Positions 25,365 through 35,905 are shown, numbered from the stretch's first letter. The stretch: DNA of 63,822 nucleotides from Deltaproteobacteria bacterium HGW-Deltaproteobacteria-19 (GCA_002841865.1 PHBD01000016.1:1-63822), one strand, 5' to 3'. Made by a program: numbers and translations. The notes: a model not told the origin generated them from the letters alone.

Positions 25365-26612
25365 ATGACGAACAGGAGAAGGGTTGTCATCACGGGCCTG
25401 GGGGCCGTCACCCCCGTGGGCAACTCTGCCCGGGAAGCCTGGGAAAATGTCTGCGCGGGGCGATCCGGCATCGGGCCCATCACCCGGTTCGATACCACGG
25501 GTCATCAGACCACGATTGCAGGCGAAGTGAAGAATTTCGACGCCCTGGCCTTCGTCGACAAGAAGTGGCTCCGCCGCCTCGACCTCTTCATCATTTATGC
25601 CCTCGCCGCCTCCGACATGGCCATGGCCGATGCAGCCCTGACGGGGGATACGGCCGGGGGGGACCGGGCCGGAACGATCATTGGATCCGCCATCGGAGGT
25701 CTCTCCAGCATGGAGACCGCGAAGGAGGCCTTCGATCGGGGAGGCCCCCGGAAGATCTCCCCGTTCGCGCTTCCGGCGGCCCTGGGCAACCTCGCGGCGG
25801 GTCACGTGTCCATTCGGTACAGCCTCCGGGGACCCATCAACTGCACCACAACCGCCTGCTCCGCCGGAAACCACGCCATTGGGGACTCCTATCGGATCAT
25901 TGCCGGCGGCTGGGCGGATGTCATGCTTGCCGGCGGTGCCGAGGCGGCCGTCACGCCCCTGGGGATCGGCGGCTTCAACGTCATGCGGGCCATGTCGCTC
26001 CGCAACGACGAGCCGGAAAGGGCCAGCCGTCCTTTTGACCGGGATCGGGACGGATTCGTCATCTCCGAAGGATGCGGACTCGTCGTCCTGGAGGAAATGA
26101 ACCGAGCCCTCGATCGGGGCGCCCGGATCTATGCTGAAATCGTCGGTTACGGCTCCACGGCGGACGCTTTCCACCTGGCGGCGCCTCCACCGGGACATGC
26201 AGGGGCGGCCCGGTGTATGCGGGAGGCCATCCGGGACGCCGGCCTCCGGCCGGAAGACATCGATTATATCAATGCCCACGGGACCTCAACGCCCATAAAC
26301 GACGCCTATGAAACAGCGGCCGTCAAGGACGTCTTCGGAGAGCACAGCAGGAAAATCGCCATCAGCTCGACGAAATCGATGACGGGGCACATGCTCGGGG
26401 CCACCGGTGGGGTCGAGGCGATCTTTACGGCCAAGGCCGTGGAGGAAGGAATCCTGCCTCCAACCATCAACCTGGACAACCCCGACCCGGAATGCGACCT
26501 TGATTACGTGCCCCATCGCGCCCGCCGGCAGGAGATCCGGGTCGCCCTGTCGAGCACGTTCGGCTTTGGCGGGGCCAACGCTGTGATTGTCTTACGAAAA
26601 TTCGTACCATGA
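25365..26612 (+). CDS. fabF: beta-ketoacyl-ACP synthase II
   Basis: A protein of 415 residues of the KAS-II type: start 'RRVVITGLGAVTPVGN', nucleophilic Cys in 'CTTTACSAGNHAIGDS', His in 'NAHGTSTPIND' and His in 'TGHMLGATGGVEAIF'. It extends acyl-ACP by two carbons. It follows acpP by 26 bases, and its last codons overlap the rpiB start by 4 bases. Confidence 0.96.
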   Translation: MTNRRRVVITGLGAVTPVGNSAREAWENVCAGRSGIGPITRFDTTGHQTTIAGEVKNFDALAFVDKKWLRRLDLFIIYALAASDMAMADAALTGDTAGGDRAGTIIGSAIGGLSSMETAKEAFDRGGPRKISPFALPAALGNLAAGHVSIRYSLRGPINCTTTACSAGNHAIGDSYRIIAGGWADVMLAGGAEAAVTPLGIGGFNVMRAMSLRNDEPERASRPFDRDRDGFVISEGCGLVVLEEMNRALDRGARIYAEIVGYGSTADAFHLAAPPPGHAGAARCMREAIRDAGLRPEDIDYINAHGTSTPINDAYETAAVKDVFGEHSRKIAISSTKSMTGHMLGATGGVEAIFTAKAVEEGILPPTINLDNPDPECDLDYVPHRARRQEIRVALSSTFGFGGANAVIVLRKFVP

Positions 26613-27070
26613 ATATGAAGCCGCTCATCCTTGGAGCCGACCACGCCGGTTATGATCTGAAGGAAGCCGTCAAGGCGATTCTTGCCAAGGCCGGCATCCC
26701 TGTGACGGACGCCGGCACGGATGGTCCGGAGCCCGTGGATTATCCCGATTTTGCCCGACCCGTGGCGGAGGCCGTCTCGGCGGGCCGGTTCACCCGGGGC
26801 ATCCTCGTCTGCGGCTCCGGTGTGGGGATGTCCATTGCCGCCAACCGCTATCCCGGTGTCCGGGCCGCCCTGTGCCTGGACGAAGAGACGGCCCGCATGA
26901 GCCGACTCCACAACGACAGCAACGTCCTCGTCCTGGCGGGACGCAAGACGGATCCGGAGGCGGCCCGGCGAATCGTCAGGACCTGGCTGGAATCGGAATT
27001 CGAGGGGGGGCGTCACGCAAAGCGCCTCGAAAAGATCCGCGCGATCGAAGATGCCCTGCACCTCAAATAA
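26609..27070 (+). CDS. rpiB: ribose-5-phosphate isomerase B
   Basis: A protein of 153 residues of the RpiB/LacAB family: '[15 protein letters not shown]' at the start and '[24 protein letters not shown]' containing the catalytic Cys. It interconverts ribose-5-phosphate and ribulose-5-phosphate, the latter being a substrate of RibBA encoded downstream. The ATGA overlap with fabF shows coupled translation. Confidence 0.95.
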   Translation: MNMKPLILGADHAGYDLKEAVKAILAKAGIPVTDAGTDGPEPVDYPDFARPVAEAVSAGRFTRGILVCGSGVGMSIAANRYPGVRAALCLDEETARMSRLHNDSNVLVLAGRKTDPEAARRIVRTWLESEFEGGRHAKRLEKIRAIEDALHLK

Positions 27071-27099
27071 CCCATAGCAACGGGAGGAAGACGGAACCC

Positions 27100-28356
27100 A
27101 TGACGCACCTGAAAAAGACCGATCCGGAAATAGCCGACGCCATTCTGCAGGAAACCGTCCGGCAGGCCGGCAAGCTGGAGATGATCGCCTCGGAGAACTT
27201 CGTCAGCGAGGCCGTTCTGGAGGCCCAGGGCAGCATCATGACGAACAAGTACGCCGAGGGTTACCCGGCAAAGCGCTACTACGGGGGATGCGAGTACGTG
27301 GATGTGGCCGAGTCGCTGGCCATCGAGCGCTGCAAGAAGCTCTTCGGCGCCGACCACGCGAACGTCCAGCCCCATTCGGGCACCCAGGCCAACATGGCCG
27401 TCTACTTCGCCACCCTCCAGCCGGGCGACACGGTCCTGGGCATGAACCTCTCCCACGGCGGGCACCTCTCCCACGGCAGCCCCGCCAATTTCTCGGGGAA
27501 ACTCTACAACGTGGTCGCCTACGGCGTCCGGAAGGACACGGAGACCATCGATTTTAACGAGGTGGAAGACCAGGCGAAGAAGCACCGCCCGAAGCTGATC
27601 GTCGTCGGCGCCAGCGCCTATCCCCGGACGATCGATTTCGAGGCCTTCCGGCGGATCGCCGACTCGGTCGGGGCCGTCGTCATGGCCGACATCGCCCACA
27701 TCGCGGGGCTCGTGGCCGTGGGGCTGCATCCATCGCCGATCCCCGTCTGCGAGTTCGTCACCTCGACGACCCACAAGACCCTTCGCGGACCCCGCGGCGG
27801 CCTCGTCATGTGCCGCCAGGACTTCGCCCAGGCCCTCAACAGCCGCGTTTTCCCGGGCATGCAGGGCGGGCCGCTGATGCACGTCATCGCGGCCAAGGCC
27901 GTGGCCTTCCAGGAAGCGCTGCAACCGGCCTTTCGGGACTACCAGGCCCAGATCGTGAAAAACGCCAAAGCGGTGGCAGACGCGCTCATGAAGGAAGGGT
28001 TCCGGATCGTCTCCGGTGGAACGGACAACCACCTGATGCTGGTGGACCTCACGGATGCCGGCGTGACCGGCAAGGATGCCCAGGAGGTTCTGGACCGGGC
28101 GGGCATCACCGTCAACAAGAACGGCATTCCCTTCGACACCCGGGGACCCATGGTGACCAGCGGGATCCGGATCGGTACGCCGGCCCTGACGACCCGGGGC
28201 ATGAAGGAGGATGAGATGCGCCTCATCGCGGGCTGGATCGCCCGGGTTCTTCGGGATCCCGGGAACGAAAGCCTCGTGACGAGCGTCCGGGCGGACGTCG
28301 CAGCCCTCTGTGAGCGATTTCCCCTCTATGCGGAGCGGATCCGGGCAGGGTCATGA
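27100..28356 (+). CDS. glyA: serine hydroxymethyltransferase
   Basis: A protein of 418 residues. The PLP-binding Lys is in '[14 protein letters not shown]', and '[19 protein letters not shown]' and '[13 protein letters not shown]' are signature segments. It makes glycine and methylene-tetrahydrofolate from serine. The ATG at 27100 follows GGGAGGAAG; the open frame before it has no family match. Its stop overlaps the next start by 4 bases. Confidence 0.97.
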   Translation: MTHLKKTDPEIADAILQETVRQAGKLEMIASENFVSEAVLEAQGSIMTNKYAEGYPAKRYYGGCEYVDVAESLAIERCKKLFGADHANVQPHSGTQANMAVYFATLQPGDTVLGMNLSHGGHLSHGSPANFSGKLYNVVAYGVRKDTETIDFNEVEDQAKKHRPKLIVVGASAYPRTIDFEAFRRIADSVGAVVMADIAHIAGLVAVGLHPSPIPVCEFVTSTTHKTLRGPRGGLVMCRQDFAQALNSRVFPGMQGGPLMHVIAAKAVAFQEALQPAFRDYQAQIVKNAKAVADALMKEGFRIVSGGTDNHLMLVDLTDAGVTGKDAQEVLDRAGITVNKNGIPFDTRGPMVTSGIRIGTPALTTRGMKEDEMRLIAGWIARVLRDPGNESLVTSVRADVAALCERFPLYAERIRAGS

Positions 28357-28808
28357 CGGACGAAACCCGGCAGCGCCCCTCATGGGACGAGTACTTCATG
28401 GACATCGTCGGGGTTGTCGCCCGGCGCTCCACCTGTGTGCGGCGGAATGTCGGGGCGGCGCTGGTCCGGGACAGGCGGATCCTGTCCACGGGGTACAACG
28501 GGGCTCCCTCGGGAATGGTCCATTGCCTCGACCGGGGTTGCCTCCGGCTGGAAATGAAGGTCCCCTCGGGAGAGCGCCACGAGTTGTGCCGGGGGCTCCA
28601 CGCGGAGCAGAACGCCATCATCCAGGCGGCTCTCCACGGCGTCAGCGTCCGGGGGGCGACCCTGTACTGCACGAATCATCCCTGCGTGATCTGCGCCAAG
28701 ATGATCATCAACGCGGCGATCGTCCGGATCGTCATCCGTGACGGCTACCAGGACGACCTGGCGGCGGAGATGCTCCAGGAGGCAGGCATCGAGGTGTCCC
28801 GGTCATGA
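28353..28808 (+). CDS. deoxycytidylate (dCMP) deaminase
   Basis: A protein of 151 residues with the zinc-dependent deaminase motifs '[11 protein letters not shown]' (HAE) and '[17 protein letters not shown]' (PCxxC), plus the '[10 protein letters not shown]' loop of dCMP deaminases and ComEB. It makes dUMP from dCMP for thymidylate synthesis. It overlaps both glyA and nrdR by 4 bases. It is not RibD: the reductase domain is missing and the length fits dCMP deaminase. Confidence 0.92.
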   Translation: MTDETRQRPSWDEYFMDIVGVVARRSTCVRRNVGAALVRDRRILSTGYNGAPSGMVHCLDRGCLRLEMKVPSGERHELCRGLHAEQNAIIQAALHGVSVRGATLYCTNHPCVICAKMIINAAIVRIVIRDGYQDDLAAEMLQEAGIEVSRS

Positions 28809-29275
28809 AGTGTCCCTTCTGTGCCAACGGCGAGAACAAGGTCATCGATTCCCGGGTGAGCAAGGACAGCAACTCCATCCGCCGCCGGCGGGAGTGCCTG
28901 GCATGCGGGAAGCGCTTCACGACCTACGAGTACGTCGAGGAGGTCCTGCCGGTGGTGGTCAAGAAGGACGGCCGCCGGGAGCCCTTCGACATGGTGAAGA
29001 TAAGGAACGGCATCAAGAAGGCCTGCGAGAAGCGGCCCATCCCTACGGAGTCGATTGAGGAAATCATCGAGCGGGTGGAGCAGGCCTGCCAGGAATACCA
29101 GGGAAAGGAAATTCCGTCGACGGCCATCGGGGAGCAGGTCATGAGGGAGCTGAAAGGCCTCGACGGCGTGGCTTACGTGCGGTTTGCCTCGGTGTACCGG
29201 TCCTTCAAGGATGTCGGGGACTTCATCGAGGAGCTGCAGGACTTCCTCCAGGTAAACAAGGAAAAGCAGAAATAG
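28805..29275 (+). CDS. nrdR: transcriptional repressor NrdR
   Basis: A protein of 156 residues with an N-terminal zinc ribbon (CPFC and CLACGKRF pairs) followed by an ATP-cone '[20 protein letters not shown]'. It represses ribonucleotide reductase genes in response to dATP/ATP. It overlaps the dCMP deaminase gene. In many bacteria ribD follows nrdR; here ribE follows directly. Confidence 0.96.
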   Translation: MKCPFCANGENKVIDSRVSKDSNSIRRRRECLACGKRFTTYEYVEEVLPVVVKKDGRREPFDMVKIRNGIKKACEKRPIPTESIEEIIERVEQACQEYQGKEIPSTAIGEQVMRELKGLDGVAYVRFASVYRSFKDVGDFIEELQDFLQVNKEKQK

Positions 29276-29299
29276 CCGGAAGGCCGGGGAATGCGGGTC

Positions 29300-29950
29300 A
29301 TGTTCACGGGAATCATTCAGGGGGCCGGCACCGTCCGGGGGCTTGTGAAAAAGGGCTCCGAGGGCCGGTTGGAAGTGGAGGCTGCCCTGGACCTGTCGGA
29401 CATCAAGACGGGAGACAGCATCGCCGTCAATGGCGCCTGCCTCACGGTGACGCGGCGGGACGGAAACCGCTTTGCCGCCGACGTCTCGGCGGAGACCCTG
29501 GAGCGGACGACCCTGAAGGGTCTCCGGCCGGGGGAGCGGGTGAACCTGGAGAAGGCCCTGCGGCTGACCGATTTTCTCGGGGGGCACCTCGTCCTGGGGC
29601 ACGTGGACGCCGTGGGACGGATCGTCGAGAAGACCGACCGGGGTTCCTCGATCGTCTTCGGTTTCGAGATTCCCAGGGAACTGGGAAAGTATGTGGTGGA
29701 GAAGGGTTCCGTCGCGGCGGACGGCATCAGCCTGACGGTAAACCGTTGTGAAAATAACCGTTTCTATGTTAACGTCATCCCCCACACGGCACAGGAGACC
29801 ACCCTGGGATTTCGAAAGGTGGCCGACGCTGTGAACATCGAGACGGATATTCTGGGCAAATACATCGAGAAGCTTCTCGCGGGAGGAAAGGGCGGCCGGG
29901 GGATCGACCGGGCCTTCCTGGCGGAGCACGGCTTCGACAAGGGATATTGA
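29300..29950 (+). CDS. ribE: riboflavin synthase, alpha subunit
   Basis: A protein of 216 residues. The canonical start is 'MFTGIIQGAGTVRG'; two lumazine-binding repeats follow, each with an 'INGACLTV'-type motif (AVNGACLTVTR and AADGISLTVNR). It makes riboflavin from two molecules of 6,7-dimethyl-8-ribityllumazine. I choose the ATG at 29300 over 29291 because it gives the conserved start. ribBA begins 3 bases after its stop. Confidence 0.95.
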   Translation: MFTGIIQGAGTVRGLVKKGSEGRLEVEAALDLSDIKTGDSIAVNGACLTVTRRDGNRFAADVSAETLERTTLKGLRPGERVNLEKALRLTDFLGGHLVLGHVDAVGRIVEKTDRGSSIVFGFEIPRELGKYVVEKGSVAADGISLTVNRCENNRFYVNVIPHTAQETTLGFRKVADAVNIETDILGKYIEKLLAGGKGGRGIDRAFLAEHGFDKGY

Positions 29951-29953
29951 AAA

Positions 29954-31159
29954 ATGGCAGTCAGTTCGATCAAGGAAGCGCTGGAAGACATCCGGAACGG
30001 CCGGATGGTCATTCTCGTCGACGACGAGGACCGGGAAAACGAGGGCGATCTCTGCATGGCGGCCCAGTTCGCCACGCCGGAGGCCGTCAATTTCATGGCC
30101 CGATACGGACGGGGCCTCATCTGCCTGACCCTGACGGAAGCGGATGCCGACCGGCTCCGCCTGTACCCCATGGTGCGGGACAACCGGTCCCGTTTCGGCA
30201 CGGCCTTCACCGTCTCCATCGAGGCGAAGCACGGGGTTTCCACGGGAATCTCCGCGGCCGACCGGGCCACAACCATCCGGACGGCTGTTGACGACAACGC
30301 CCGGCCGGAGGACCTGGTCAGCCCCGGGCATATTTTCCCGATCCGGGCCCGCAGGGGCGGCGTCCTCGTCCGGACCGGACAGACGGAGGGATCCGTCGAC
30401 ATGGCCCGCCTGGCGGGGCTCAAGCCCTGCGGCGTCATCTGCGAGGTCATGAAGGACGACGGGACAATGGCCCGCATGCCCGATCTGGAGATATTCGCCG
30501 CGGAGCACCACCTGAAGATCGTCACGATCGCGGACCTGATCGAGTTCCGGATGCAGCACGAGCGCCTCATCCACCGCTCCGCCTCGGCGCTGCTGCCGAC
30601 CAAATTCGGCGGCGATTTCCGCATCACCGTCTATGAGAACGACGTGGACGACATCCTCCACATTGCCCTGGTCAAGGGAGAGATCGGGCCGGAGGATGAG
30701 GTCCTCGTCCGGGTGCACTCCGAATGCGCTACCGGCGACATCTTCGGGTCTCTCCGCTGCGACTGCGGCGATCAGCTCCAGACGGCCATGAAGATGGTGG
30801 AGAACGAGGGCAAGGGAGTGATCGTGTACATGCACCAGGAAGGACGGGGCATCGGCCTGGTCAACAAGATCAAGGCCTACGAGCTGCAGGAGCAGGGCCG
30901 GGACACCGTGGAGGCAAACCTGGACCTGGGGTTCAAGGCGGACCTCCGGGACTACGGCATCGGCGCCCAGATCCTGGCGGACCAGGGCGTCCGCAAGATG
31001 CGCCTCATGACGAACAACCCCCGCAAGGTGGTCGGCCTGGAGGGGTACGGCATCACCATCACCGAGCGGGTTGCCATCGAAATTGAGCCGACCGACAGCA
31101 GCATCCGGTACCTGTCGGCGAAAAAGAAGAAGATGGGGCACATGCTGGAGGGAGTTTAG
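29954..31159 (+). CDS. ribBA: bifunctional 3,4-DHBP synthase/GTP cyclohydrolase II
   Basis: A protein of 401 residues. The N-terminal DHBP synthase domain has 'LVDDEDRENEGDLCMAAQF'. The C-terminal GTP cyclohydrolase II domain has the zinc Cys set in 'HSECATGDIFGSLRCDCG' and the 'QEGRGIGLVNKIKAYELQ' motif. It makes both riboflavin precursors, from ribulose-5-phosphate and GTP. It follows ribE; repeat B copy 3 separates it from ribH. Confidence 0.96.
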   Translation: MAVSSIKEALEDIRNGRMVILVDDEDRENEGDLCMAAQFATPEAVNFMARYGRGLICLTLTEADADRLRLYPMVRDNRSRFGTAFTVSIEAKHGVSTGISAADRATTIRTAVDDNARPEDLVSPGHIFPIRARRGGVLVRTGQTEGSVDMARLAGLKPCGVICEVMKDDGTMARMPDLEIFAAEHHLKIVTIADLIEFRMQHERLIHRSASALLPTKFGGDFRITVYENDVDDILHIALVKGEIGPEDEVLVRVHSECATGDIFGSLRCDCGDQLQTAMKMVENEGKGVIVYMHQEGRGIGLVNKIKAYELQEQGRDTVEANLDLGFKADLRDYGIGAQILADQGVRKMRLMTNNPRKVVGLEGYGITITERVAIEIEPTDSSIRYLSAKKKKMGHMLEGV

Positions 31160-31217
31160 ACGGATTCGGGGACGGATGGAAACCCGTCCTCTCGGAGGGG
31201 ACAAGACCTTTGCCCCA

Positions 31218-31337
31218 GGCTGTTCAAAAAGGGTTGGATGCAAGGCGCCCTAAATCCTGAGCCGCGAGTCGTGCCGTTCCGTCCGTCGAGTGGCGAAGGA
31301 TGAGGGGAACGCAGCAGACAGCCGTTTTTCAACAGCC
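31218..31337. repeat. intergenic repeat element B, copy 3
   Basis: 120 nt with inverted ends GGCTGTTCAAAAA and TTTTTCAACAGCC. The cores GCAAGGCGC, AAATCCTGAG, GAAGGATGAGGGGAACGCAGCAGAC match the other copies. It fills most of the gap between ribBA and ribH in the operon, so it is transcribed and would fold into a long hairpin. Confidence 0.75.
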
Positions 31338-31360
31338 CTGGATGGGAATGGAGAGGAGTC

Positions 31361-31825
31361 ATGCCGAAAACAGTGGAAGGAAAGATCGTAGCCAAGGGGA
31401 TGCGGTTCGGTGTCATCGCCAGCCGTTTTAACGACTTCATCTGCGGCCGCCTCATCGAGGGGGCCCTGGACGCCCTTGTGCGTGCCGGCGCGGACGAGAA
31501 GGATATCCAGGTCTACAAAGTCCCCGGAGCCTTCGAACTGCCCCTGGCGGCGAAGAAGATCGCCAAGAGCGGCCGGTTCGACGCCGTCATCTGCCTGGGG
31601 GCGGTGATCCGGGGGGCCACGCCCCATTTCGAGTACATCAGCGCCGAGGTGACCAAGGGAATTGCCATGGTCGGCCTGGAAACGGAAGTGCCTGTCGCCT
31701 TCGGGGTCCTCACGACCGATACGATCGAACAGGCCATCGAGCGCGCCGGGACGAAGTCGGGCAACAAGGGCTGGGATGCGGCCATGACGGCCATCGAGAT
31801 GGTCGACCTCTTCCGGAAAATCTGA
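31361..31825 (+). CDS. ribH: 6,7-dimethyl-8-ribityllumazine synthase
   Basis: A protein of 154 residues with '[15 protein letters not shown]' and '[19 protein letters not shown]', the phosphate- and substrate-binding segments; the His of PHFEY is catalytic. It condenses the DHBP and ribitylamino-uracil precursors into lumazine. GGAGAGGAG stands before the ATG. nusB follows by 28 bases. Confidence 0.96.
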   Translation: MPKTVEGKIVAKGMRFGVIASRFNDFICGRLIEGALDALVRAGADEKDIQVYKVPGAFELPLAAKKIAKSGRFDAVICLGAVIRGATPHFEYISAEVTKGIAMVGLETEVPVAFGVLTTDTIEQAIERAGTKSGNKGWDAAMTAIEMVDLFRKI

Positions 31826-31853
31826 AAGGCCCGCCGCCGGCGGCATCACGCCC

Positions 31854-32351
31854 ATGCAAGTCAGAAGAAAGGCCCGGGAAGCGGCCGTGCAGATCCTCTA
31901 CGGCCTCGACGTCCAGGAACGGGACCCCTGGGAAGCTCTTGAACACTATTGGCAGAACTTCGACCGTTCGGAAATGCCGGCGGAGGCGCGGGAATTCGCC
32001 GCGGAGCTGGTGACCGGCACCTGGGAGCGGCGGGACGAGATCGACGGGCTCATCGGCAGCTGTTCCGAGCACTGGTCCCTTCCCCGCATGTCCAAGGTCG
32101 ACAAGGCCATCCTGCGGATGGCCGTTTACGAACTCCGGTTCTGCCCCGGCATTCCCCCCAAGGTAGCCCTCAACGAGGCCATCGACCTGGGGAAACTCTT
32201 CGGCTCCGAGAACTCGGGGGCCTTCATCAACGGTATCCTCGATGCCCTGCACGGCCGCTTCGCCCGGGAGAACAGGCCCCCGGAGCCGCAGCCCGGCGCG
32301 CCGGCATCCGGTGAAAGCGAATCGAAGGGTTCGGCATCCGATCCGGACTGA
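31854..32351 (+). CDS. nusB: transcription antitermination factor NusB
   Basis: A protein of 165 residues, all-helical: 'RRKAREAAVQILYGLDVQ' at the start and 'LNEAIDLGKLFGSENSGAFINGILDAL' near the end. It binds boxA RNA with NusE in rRNA antitermination. It follows ribH as in most bacteria. The last 25 residues are a low-complexity Pro/Ser tail. leuS starts about 100 bases later. Confidence 0.95.
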   Translation: MQVRRKAREAAVQILYGLDVQERDPWEALEHYWQNFDRSEMPAEAREFAAELVTGTWERRDEIDGLIGSCSEHWSLPRMSKVDKAILRMAVYELRFCPGIPPKVALNEAIDLGKLFGSENSGAFINGILDALHGRFARENRPPEPQPGAPASGESESKGSASDPD

Positions 32352-32453
32352 CGGTCCGCCGCCCCGCAATATCCCGTTTTTCCCCAATCCTGTTGAAAGA
32401 AGAAGTCCGTTGTGTTACGACGGGACAACATCTCTACGGCAAGGGAGCCCGCC

Positions 32454-35042
32454 ATGAACATCAAGTACAACCCCTGGGAAATCGAAGAGAAATGGCAGAA
32501 GAACTGGGAGGCGAACAAGACGTTCCACGTCCATGAGGATCCCGCACGGAAAAAGTATTACCTCCTGGAGATGTTCCCCTATCCCTCCGGCCGGATCCAC
32601 ATCGGCCACGTCCGCAACTACGCCATCGGCGACGTCGTGTCCCGCTACAAGAGGATGAGAGGGTTCAACGTCCTGCATCCCATGGGCTGGGACTCCTTCG
32701 GCATGCCCGCCGAGAACGCCGCCATCGAGCGGGGCATCCATCCCGCCGCCTGGACGAACGACAACATCGCCAACATGAAGAAACAGCTGAAGCGAATGGG
32801 CTTCAGCTATGACTGGGACCGGGAGCTCTCCACCTGCGAGCCCTTTTACTACAAATGGGAGCAGCTCTTCTTCCTCTGGATGTACGAGAAGGGCCTCGCC
32901 TACAAGAAGACCTCCACGGTGAACTGGTGCCCCAAGTGCCAGACCGTCCTGGCCAACGAGCAGGTAGAGGCGGGGCTCTGCTGGCGCTGCTCCTCCGACG
33001 TGATCGAAAAGACCCTGGACCAGTGGTTTTTCCGGATCACGGCATACGTGGAGGAGCTCCTGGAAGGCTGCGACCGCCTCCCCGGCTGGCCCGAGCGGGT
33101 TCTCACGATGCAGCGCAACTGGATCGGCAAGAGCCACGGCTTCGAGATGATCTTCCCCATGGCCGACGGCAAGGGCGAGATCAAGGTCTTCACCACCCGG
33201 CAGGACACCATCTACGGCGCCACGTTCATGCTCGTCGCCGCGGAGCACCCCCTGGTTCTGGAGCTGGCGAAGGGCAAGGAGTGCGAGAAGGAAGTCCAGG
33301 AGTTCGTCGAGAAGATCAAGCGGCAGGACAAGAACCTCCGCACCTCCGACTATTACGAGAAGGAGGGCGTCTTCCTCGAGTCGTACTGCCTCAACCCGGT
33401 GACCCACAAGAAGATGCCCATCTACGCCGCCAACTTCGTCCTGGCCGATTACGGCACGGGCTGCGTCATGGCGGTGCCGACCCACGACCAGCGGGACTTC
33501 GAGTTTGCCAAGAAGTACAACCTGCCGCTCATCGTGGTCATCCAGCCACCGAACCGGGCGCTCAACGTCCAGACCATGACGGAGGCCTACGTCGACGAGG
33601 GGATCCTCGTGAACTCCGGACCGTTCAACGGCATGGAGAACATGAAGGCGCTCGACGCCATCGCCGACCACCTGATCTCGATCAACCGGGGGCAGCGGAC
33701 CATCCAGTACCGCCTCCGCGACTGGGGAATCTCCCGCCAGCGTTACTGGGGCGCTCCGATTCCCATGGTTTACTGCGACAAGTGCGGCACCGTCCCGGTT
33801 CCCGAAAAAGACCTGCCGGTGGTCCTGCCGATGGACGTGGAGCTGACCGGCGAGGGCGGTTCGCCCCTGGCGCGGCACAAGGCCTTTGCCGAGACGTCCT
33901 GTCCCGGCTGCGGCGGTCCCGCCCGGCGCGAGACGGACACGATGGACACCTTCGTGGAATCCTCCTGGTACTTCGACAGGTTCTGCTGCGCCACGCACGA
34001 CGTCAAACCCGGCCTGGACCGGAAGGCCCTGGACTACTGGATGCCCGTGGACCAGTACATCGGCGGGATCGAGCATGCGATCCTGCACCTTCTTTACTCC
34101 CGCTTTTACACGCGGGTGCTCCGGGACCTCGGAGTCATCGGTGTGGACGAGCCCTTCGCGAATCTCCTGACCCAGGGTATGGTCTGCAAGGAGACGATGA
34201 AGTGCCCCGAACACGGCTTCCTCTTCCCGGAGGAGGTGAGCGACGGCAAGTGCTCCACCTGCGGCAAGGAAGTCATCATCGGCAAGACGGAGAAGATGTC
34301 GAAATCGCTGAGGAACATCGTCGATCCCGACTATCTGGTGAAAAAATACGGCGCCGACACGGCCCGGGCCTTCTGCCTCTTCGCGTCGCCGCCGGAGAAG
34401 GACCTGGAATGGAGCGACCAGGGCGTGGAGGGATCTTTCCGTTTCCTTGGCCGCATCTGGCGGATCATCACGGAAGAGTACCTGGAAGACATCCGCGACG
34501 TGGCCCCCTTCGACGGGAAGACGCCCCTGGAGGGAGACCTGAAGAACCTCCGCCGCAAGACCCACCAGACGATCCGCAAGGTCACCGGCGACCTGGAAGA
34601 CCGCTTCCGTTTCAACACCGCCATCAGCGCCGTCATGGAACTGGTGAATGCCCTGTATCTGCTGAACAGACCGGATAAGGGCGACAAGCTGGCTCTCTCG
34701 GTGATCCGTGAGGCCGTAGAGGCGGTGCTCCTCCTGATGGTCCCCATCGTTCCTCACATTACCGAAGAGCTGTGGGAAATGCTCGGCGAGAAGACGCCCC
34801 TGGCCGACATGCCCTGGCCGACGTGGGACCGGGAGGTGGCCTCCGAAGAGGAGATCACCATCGTGCTCCAGGTCAACGGCAAGGTCCGCAGCCGCATCAC
34901 CGTGCCGGCCGACGAGGAGGAGGACAAGATCAAGGCGCTTGCCCGCGCGGAAGAGAAAATCGGCAAGCTGATCGAGGGGAAGCAGGTGGTCAAGGAAGTC
35001 TATGTCCCCCGCAAACTCGTCAACATCGTGGTCAAGGATTAA
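32454..35042 (+). CDS. leuS: leucyl-tRNA synthetase
   Basis: A protein of 862 residues. The class I HIGH motif is in '[15 protein letters not shown]', KMSKS in '[14 protein letters not shown]', and the Cys-rich zinc insert in '[22 protein letters not shown]'. The editing domain contains '[12 protein letters not shown]'. It charges tRNA-Leu. The ATG at 32454 gives the usual [11 protein letters not shown]; the frame before it is open but not conserved. lptE follows after 16 bases. Confidence 0.97.
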   Translation: MNIKYNPWEIEEKWQKNWEANKTFHVHEDPARKKYYLLEMFPYPSGRIHIGHVRNYAIGDVVSRYKRMRGFNVLHPMGWDSFGMPAENAAIERGIHPAAWTNDNIANMKKQLKRMGFSYDWDRELSTCEPFYYKWEQLFFLWMYEKGLAYKKTSTVNWCPKCQTVLANEQVEAGLCWRCSSDVIEKTLDQWFFRITAYVEELLEGCDRLPGWPERVLTMQRNWIGKSHGFEMIFPMADGKGEIKVFTTRQDTIYGATFMLVAAEHPLVLELAKGKECEKEVQEFVEKIKRQDKNLRTSDYYEKEGVFLESYCLNPVTHKKMPIYAANFVLADYGTGCVMAVPTHDQRDFEFAKKYNLPLIVVIQPPNRALNVQTMTEAYVDEGILVNSGPFNGMENMKALDAIADHLISINRGQRTIQYRLRDWGISRQRYWGAPIPMVYCDKCGTVPVPEKDLPVVLPMDVELTGEGGSPLARHKAFAETSCPGCGGPARRETDTMDTFVESSWYFDRFCCATHDVKPGLDRKALDYWMPVDQYIGGIEHAILHLLYSRFYTRVLRDLGVIGVDEPFANLLTQGMVCKETMKCPEHGFLFPEEVSDGKCSTCGKEVIIGKTEKMSKSLRNIVDPDYLVKKYGADTARAFCLFASPPEKDLEWSDQGVEGSFRFLGRIWRIITEEYLEDIRDVAPFDGKTPLEGDLKNLRRKTHQTIRKVTGDLEDRFRFNTAISAVMELVNALYLLNRPDKGDKLALSVIREAVEAVLLLMVPIVPHITEELWEMLGEKTPLADMPWPTWDREVASEEEITIVLQVNGKVRSRITVPADEEEDKIKALARAEEKIGKLIEGKQVVKEVYVPRKLVNIVVKD

Positions 35043-35058
35043 CGGGGGATCAGCACAG

Positions 35059-35592
35059 ATGCAGCTATCAAAACGGCAGGTTTTCTGGCTTATTGTTCTG
35101 GCAATGACATCTCTGTGGGCTTGCGGGTACCATTTCGTCGGTACCGGCGGCGACGGCATCGACCCGGCCATCAAGCGGGTTCATGTCCTGACATTCGGAA
35201 ATGCCACCAACGAGCCCAACGTGGAAACCACATTCCGGTCGGCTTTCATCGACCGGCTCATCCAGGGCGGTCGCTTTCAGATCGTCGACCAGGCCGCCCA
35301 GGCGGATGCCGTCCTGAAGGGAAACATCAAACTCCTGGTCAAGACCCCCTTGGCCTATACGGCGGGAAACCTGGCGTCGGAAGAACGCTGGTCCACAACC
35401 GTGGACTTGTCCTTCCAGGAGCGGGAGACGGGGAAAATCCTCTGGGCAAACAGCGACTTCAGTCTGACGGCGGATTATAAGGTGAGTTCTTCGAGCCTCT
35501 CGGTAACCGAGCGGAATAGAAAAGAAGCCCTCGTCAAGCTGGCCAGCGACACAGCCGAGAGGGCGTATTCCATGATTCTGTCCGGTTTCTGA
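35059..35592 (+). CDS. lptE: LPS-assembly lipoprotein LptE
   Basis: A protein of 177 residues. The N-terminus is a lipoprotein signal, 'FWLIVLAMTSLWAC', with the lipidated Cys followed by GYHF, a hallmark of LptE. It plugs the LptD barrel in the outer membrane for LPS export, and follows leuS as in most Gram-negative bacteria. The ATG at 35059 places the signal at the very N-terminus. It ends 9 bases from the converging rpsT gene. Confidence 0.9.
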   Translation: MQLSKRQVFWLIVLAMTSLWACGYHFVGTGGDGIDPAIKRVHVLTFGNATNEPNVETTFRSAFIDRLIQGGRFQIVDQAAQADAVLKGNIKLLVKTPLAYTAGNLASEERWSTTVDLSFQERETGKILWANSDFSLTADYKVSSSSLSVTERNRKEALVKLASDTAERAYSMILSGF

Positions 35593-35601
35593 ACAGCCGG
35601 G

Positions 35602-35871
35602 TTACTTCTCGAGAAGGGTGTTGACCTTCCTGGTGAGGCGGGAGACCTTGCGGGAGGCGGTCTTCTTATGAAAGGCGCCCTTGGCGGCGGCCTTCTGAAT
35701 GGCCGGAATCGCTTCCTTCAGCGCTGCTTGCGACTCTTCCATGTTCTTGCCGGAGACGGCCCCAAGTACCTGCTTGATCGTCGTCTTGACGTCTGATTTC
35801 ACCATGGCGTTTCTGAGACGCCGTTTCTCACTCTGCTTGCTTCTTTTGATCGCGGATGCGTGCGTGGCCAA
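35602..35871 (-). CDS. rpsT: 30S ribosomal protein S20
   Basis: A protein of 89 residues, rich in Lys and Ala, beginning (M)ATHASAIKRSKQSEKRRLRN as in S20. It binds 16S rRNA. The start codon is TTG at 35871, 7 bases after AGGAGG; rare start codons are well known for rpsT and limit its translation. It has its own promoter and converges on lptE. Confidence 0.95.
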   Translation of the reverse strand: MATHASAIKRSKQSEKRRLRNAMVKSDVKTTIKQVLGAVSGKNMEESQAALKEAIPAIQKAAAKGAFHKKTASRKVSRLTRKVNTLLEK

Positions 35872-35905
35872 ATGCCTTCCTCCTTGAGAAATTAAGGTTG
35901 AAACC

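Noticed and set aside
28353-28808. RibD deaminase half
   Set aside because: The protein has dCMP-deaminase motifs, no reductase domain, and sits before nrdR rather than after it.
23352-35592. Riboswitches (FMN before ribE, glycine or SAM before glyA)
   Set aside because: Genes are packed with gaps of 0-30 bases at these points; the 201-base ribBA-ribH gap is filled mostly by repeat B and shows no FMN-type conserved core.
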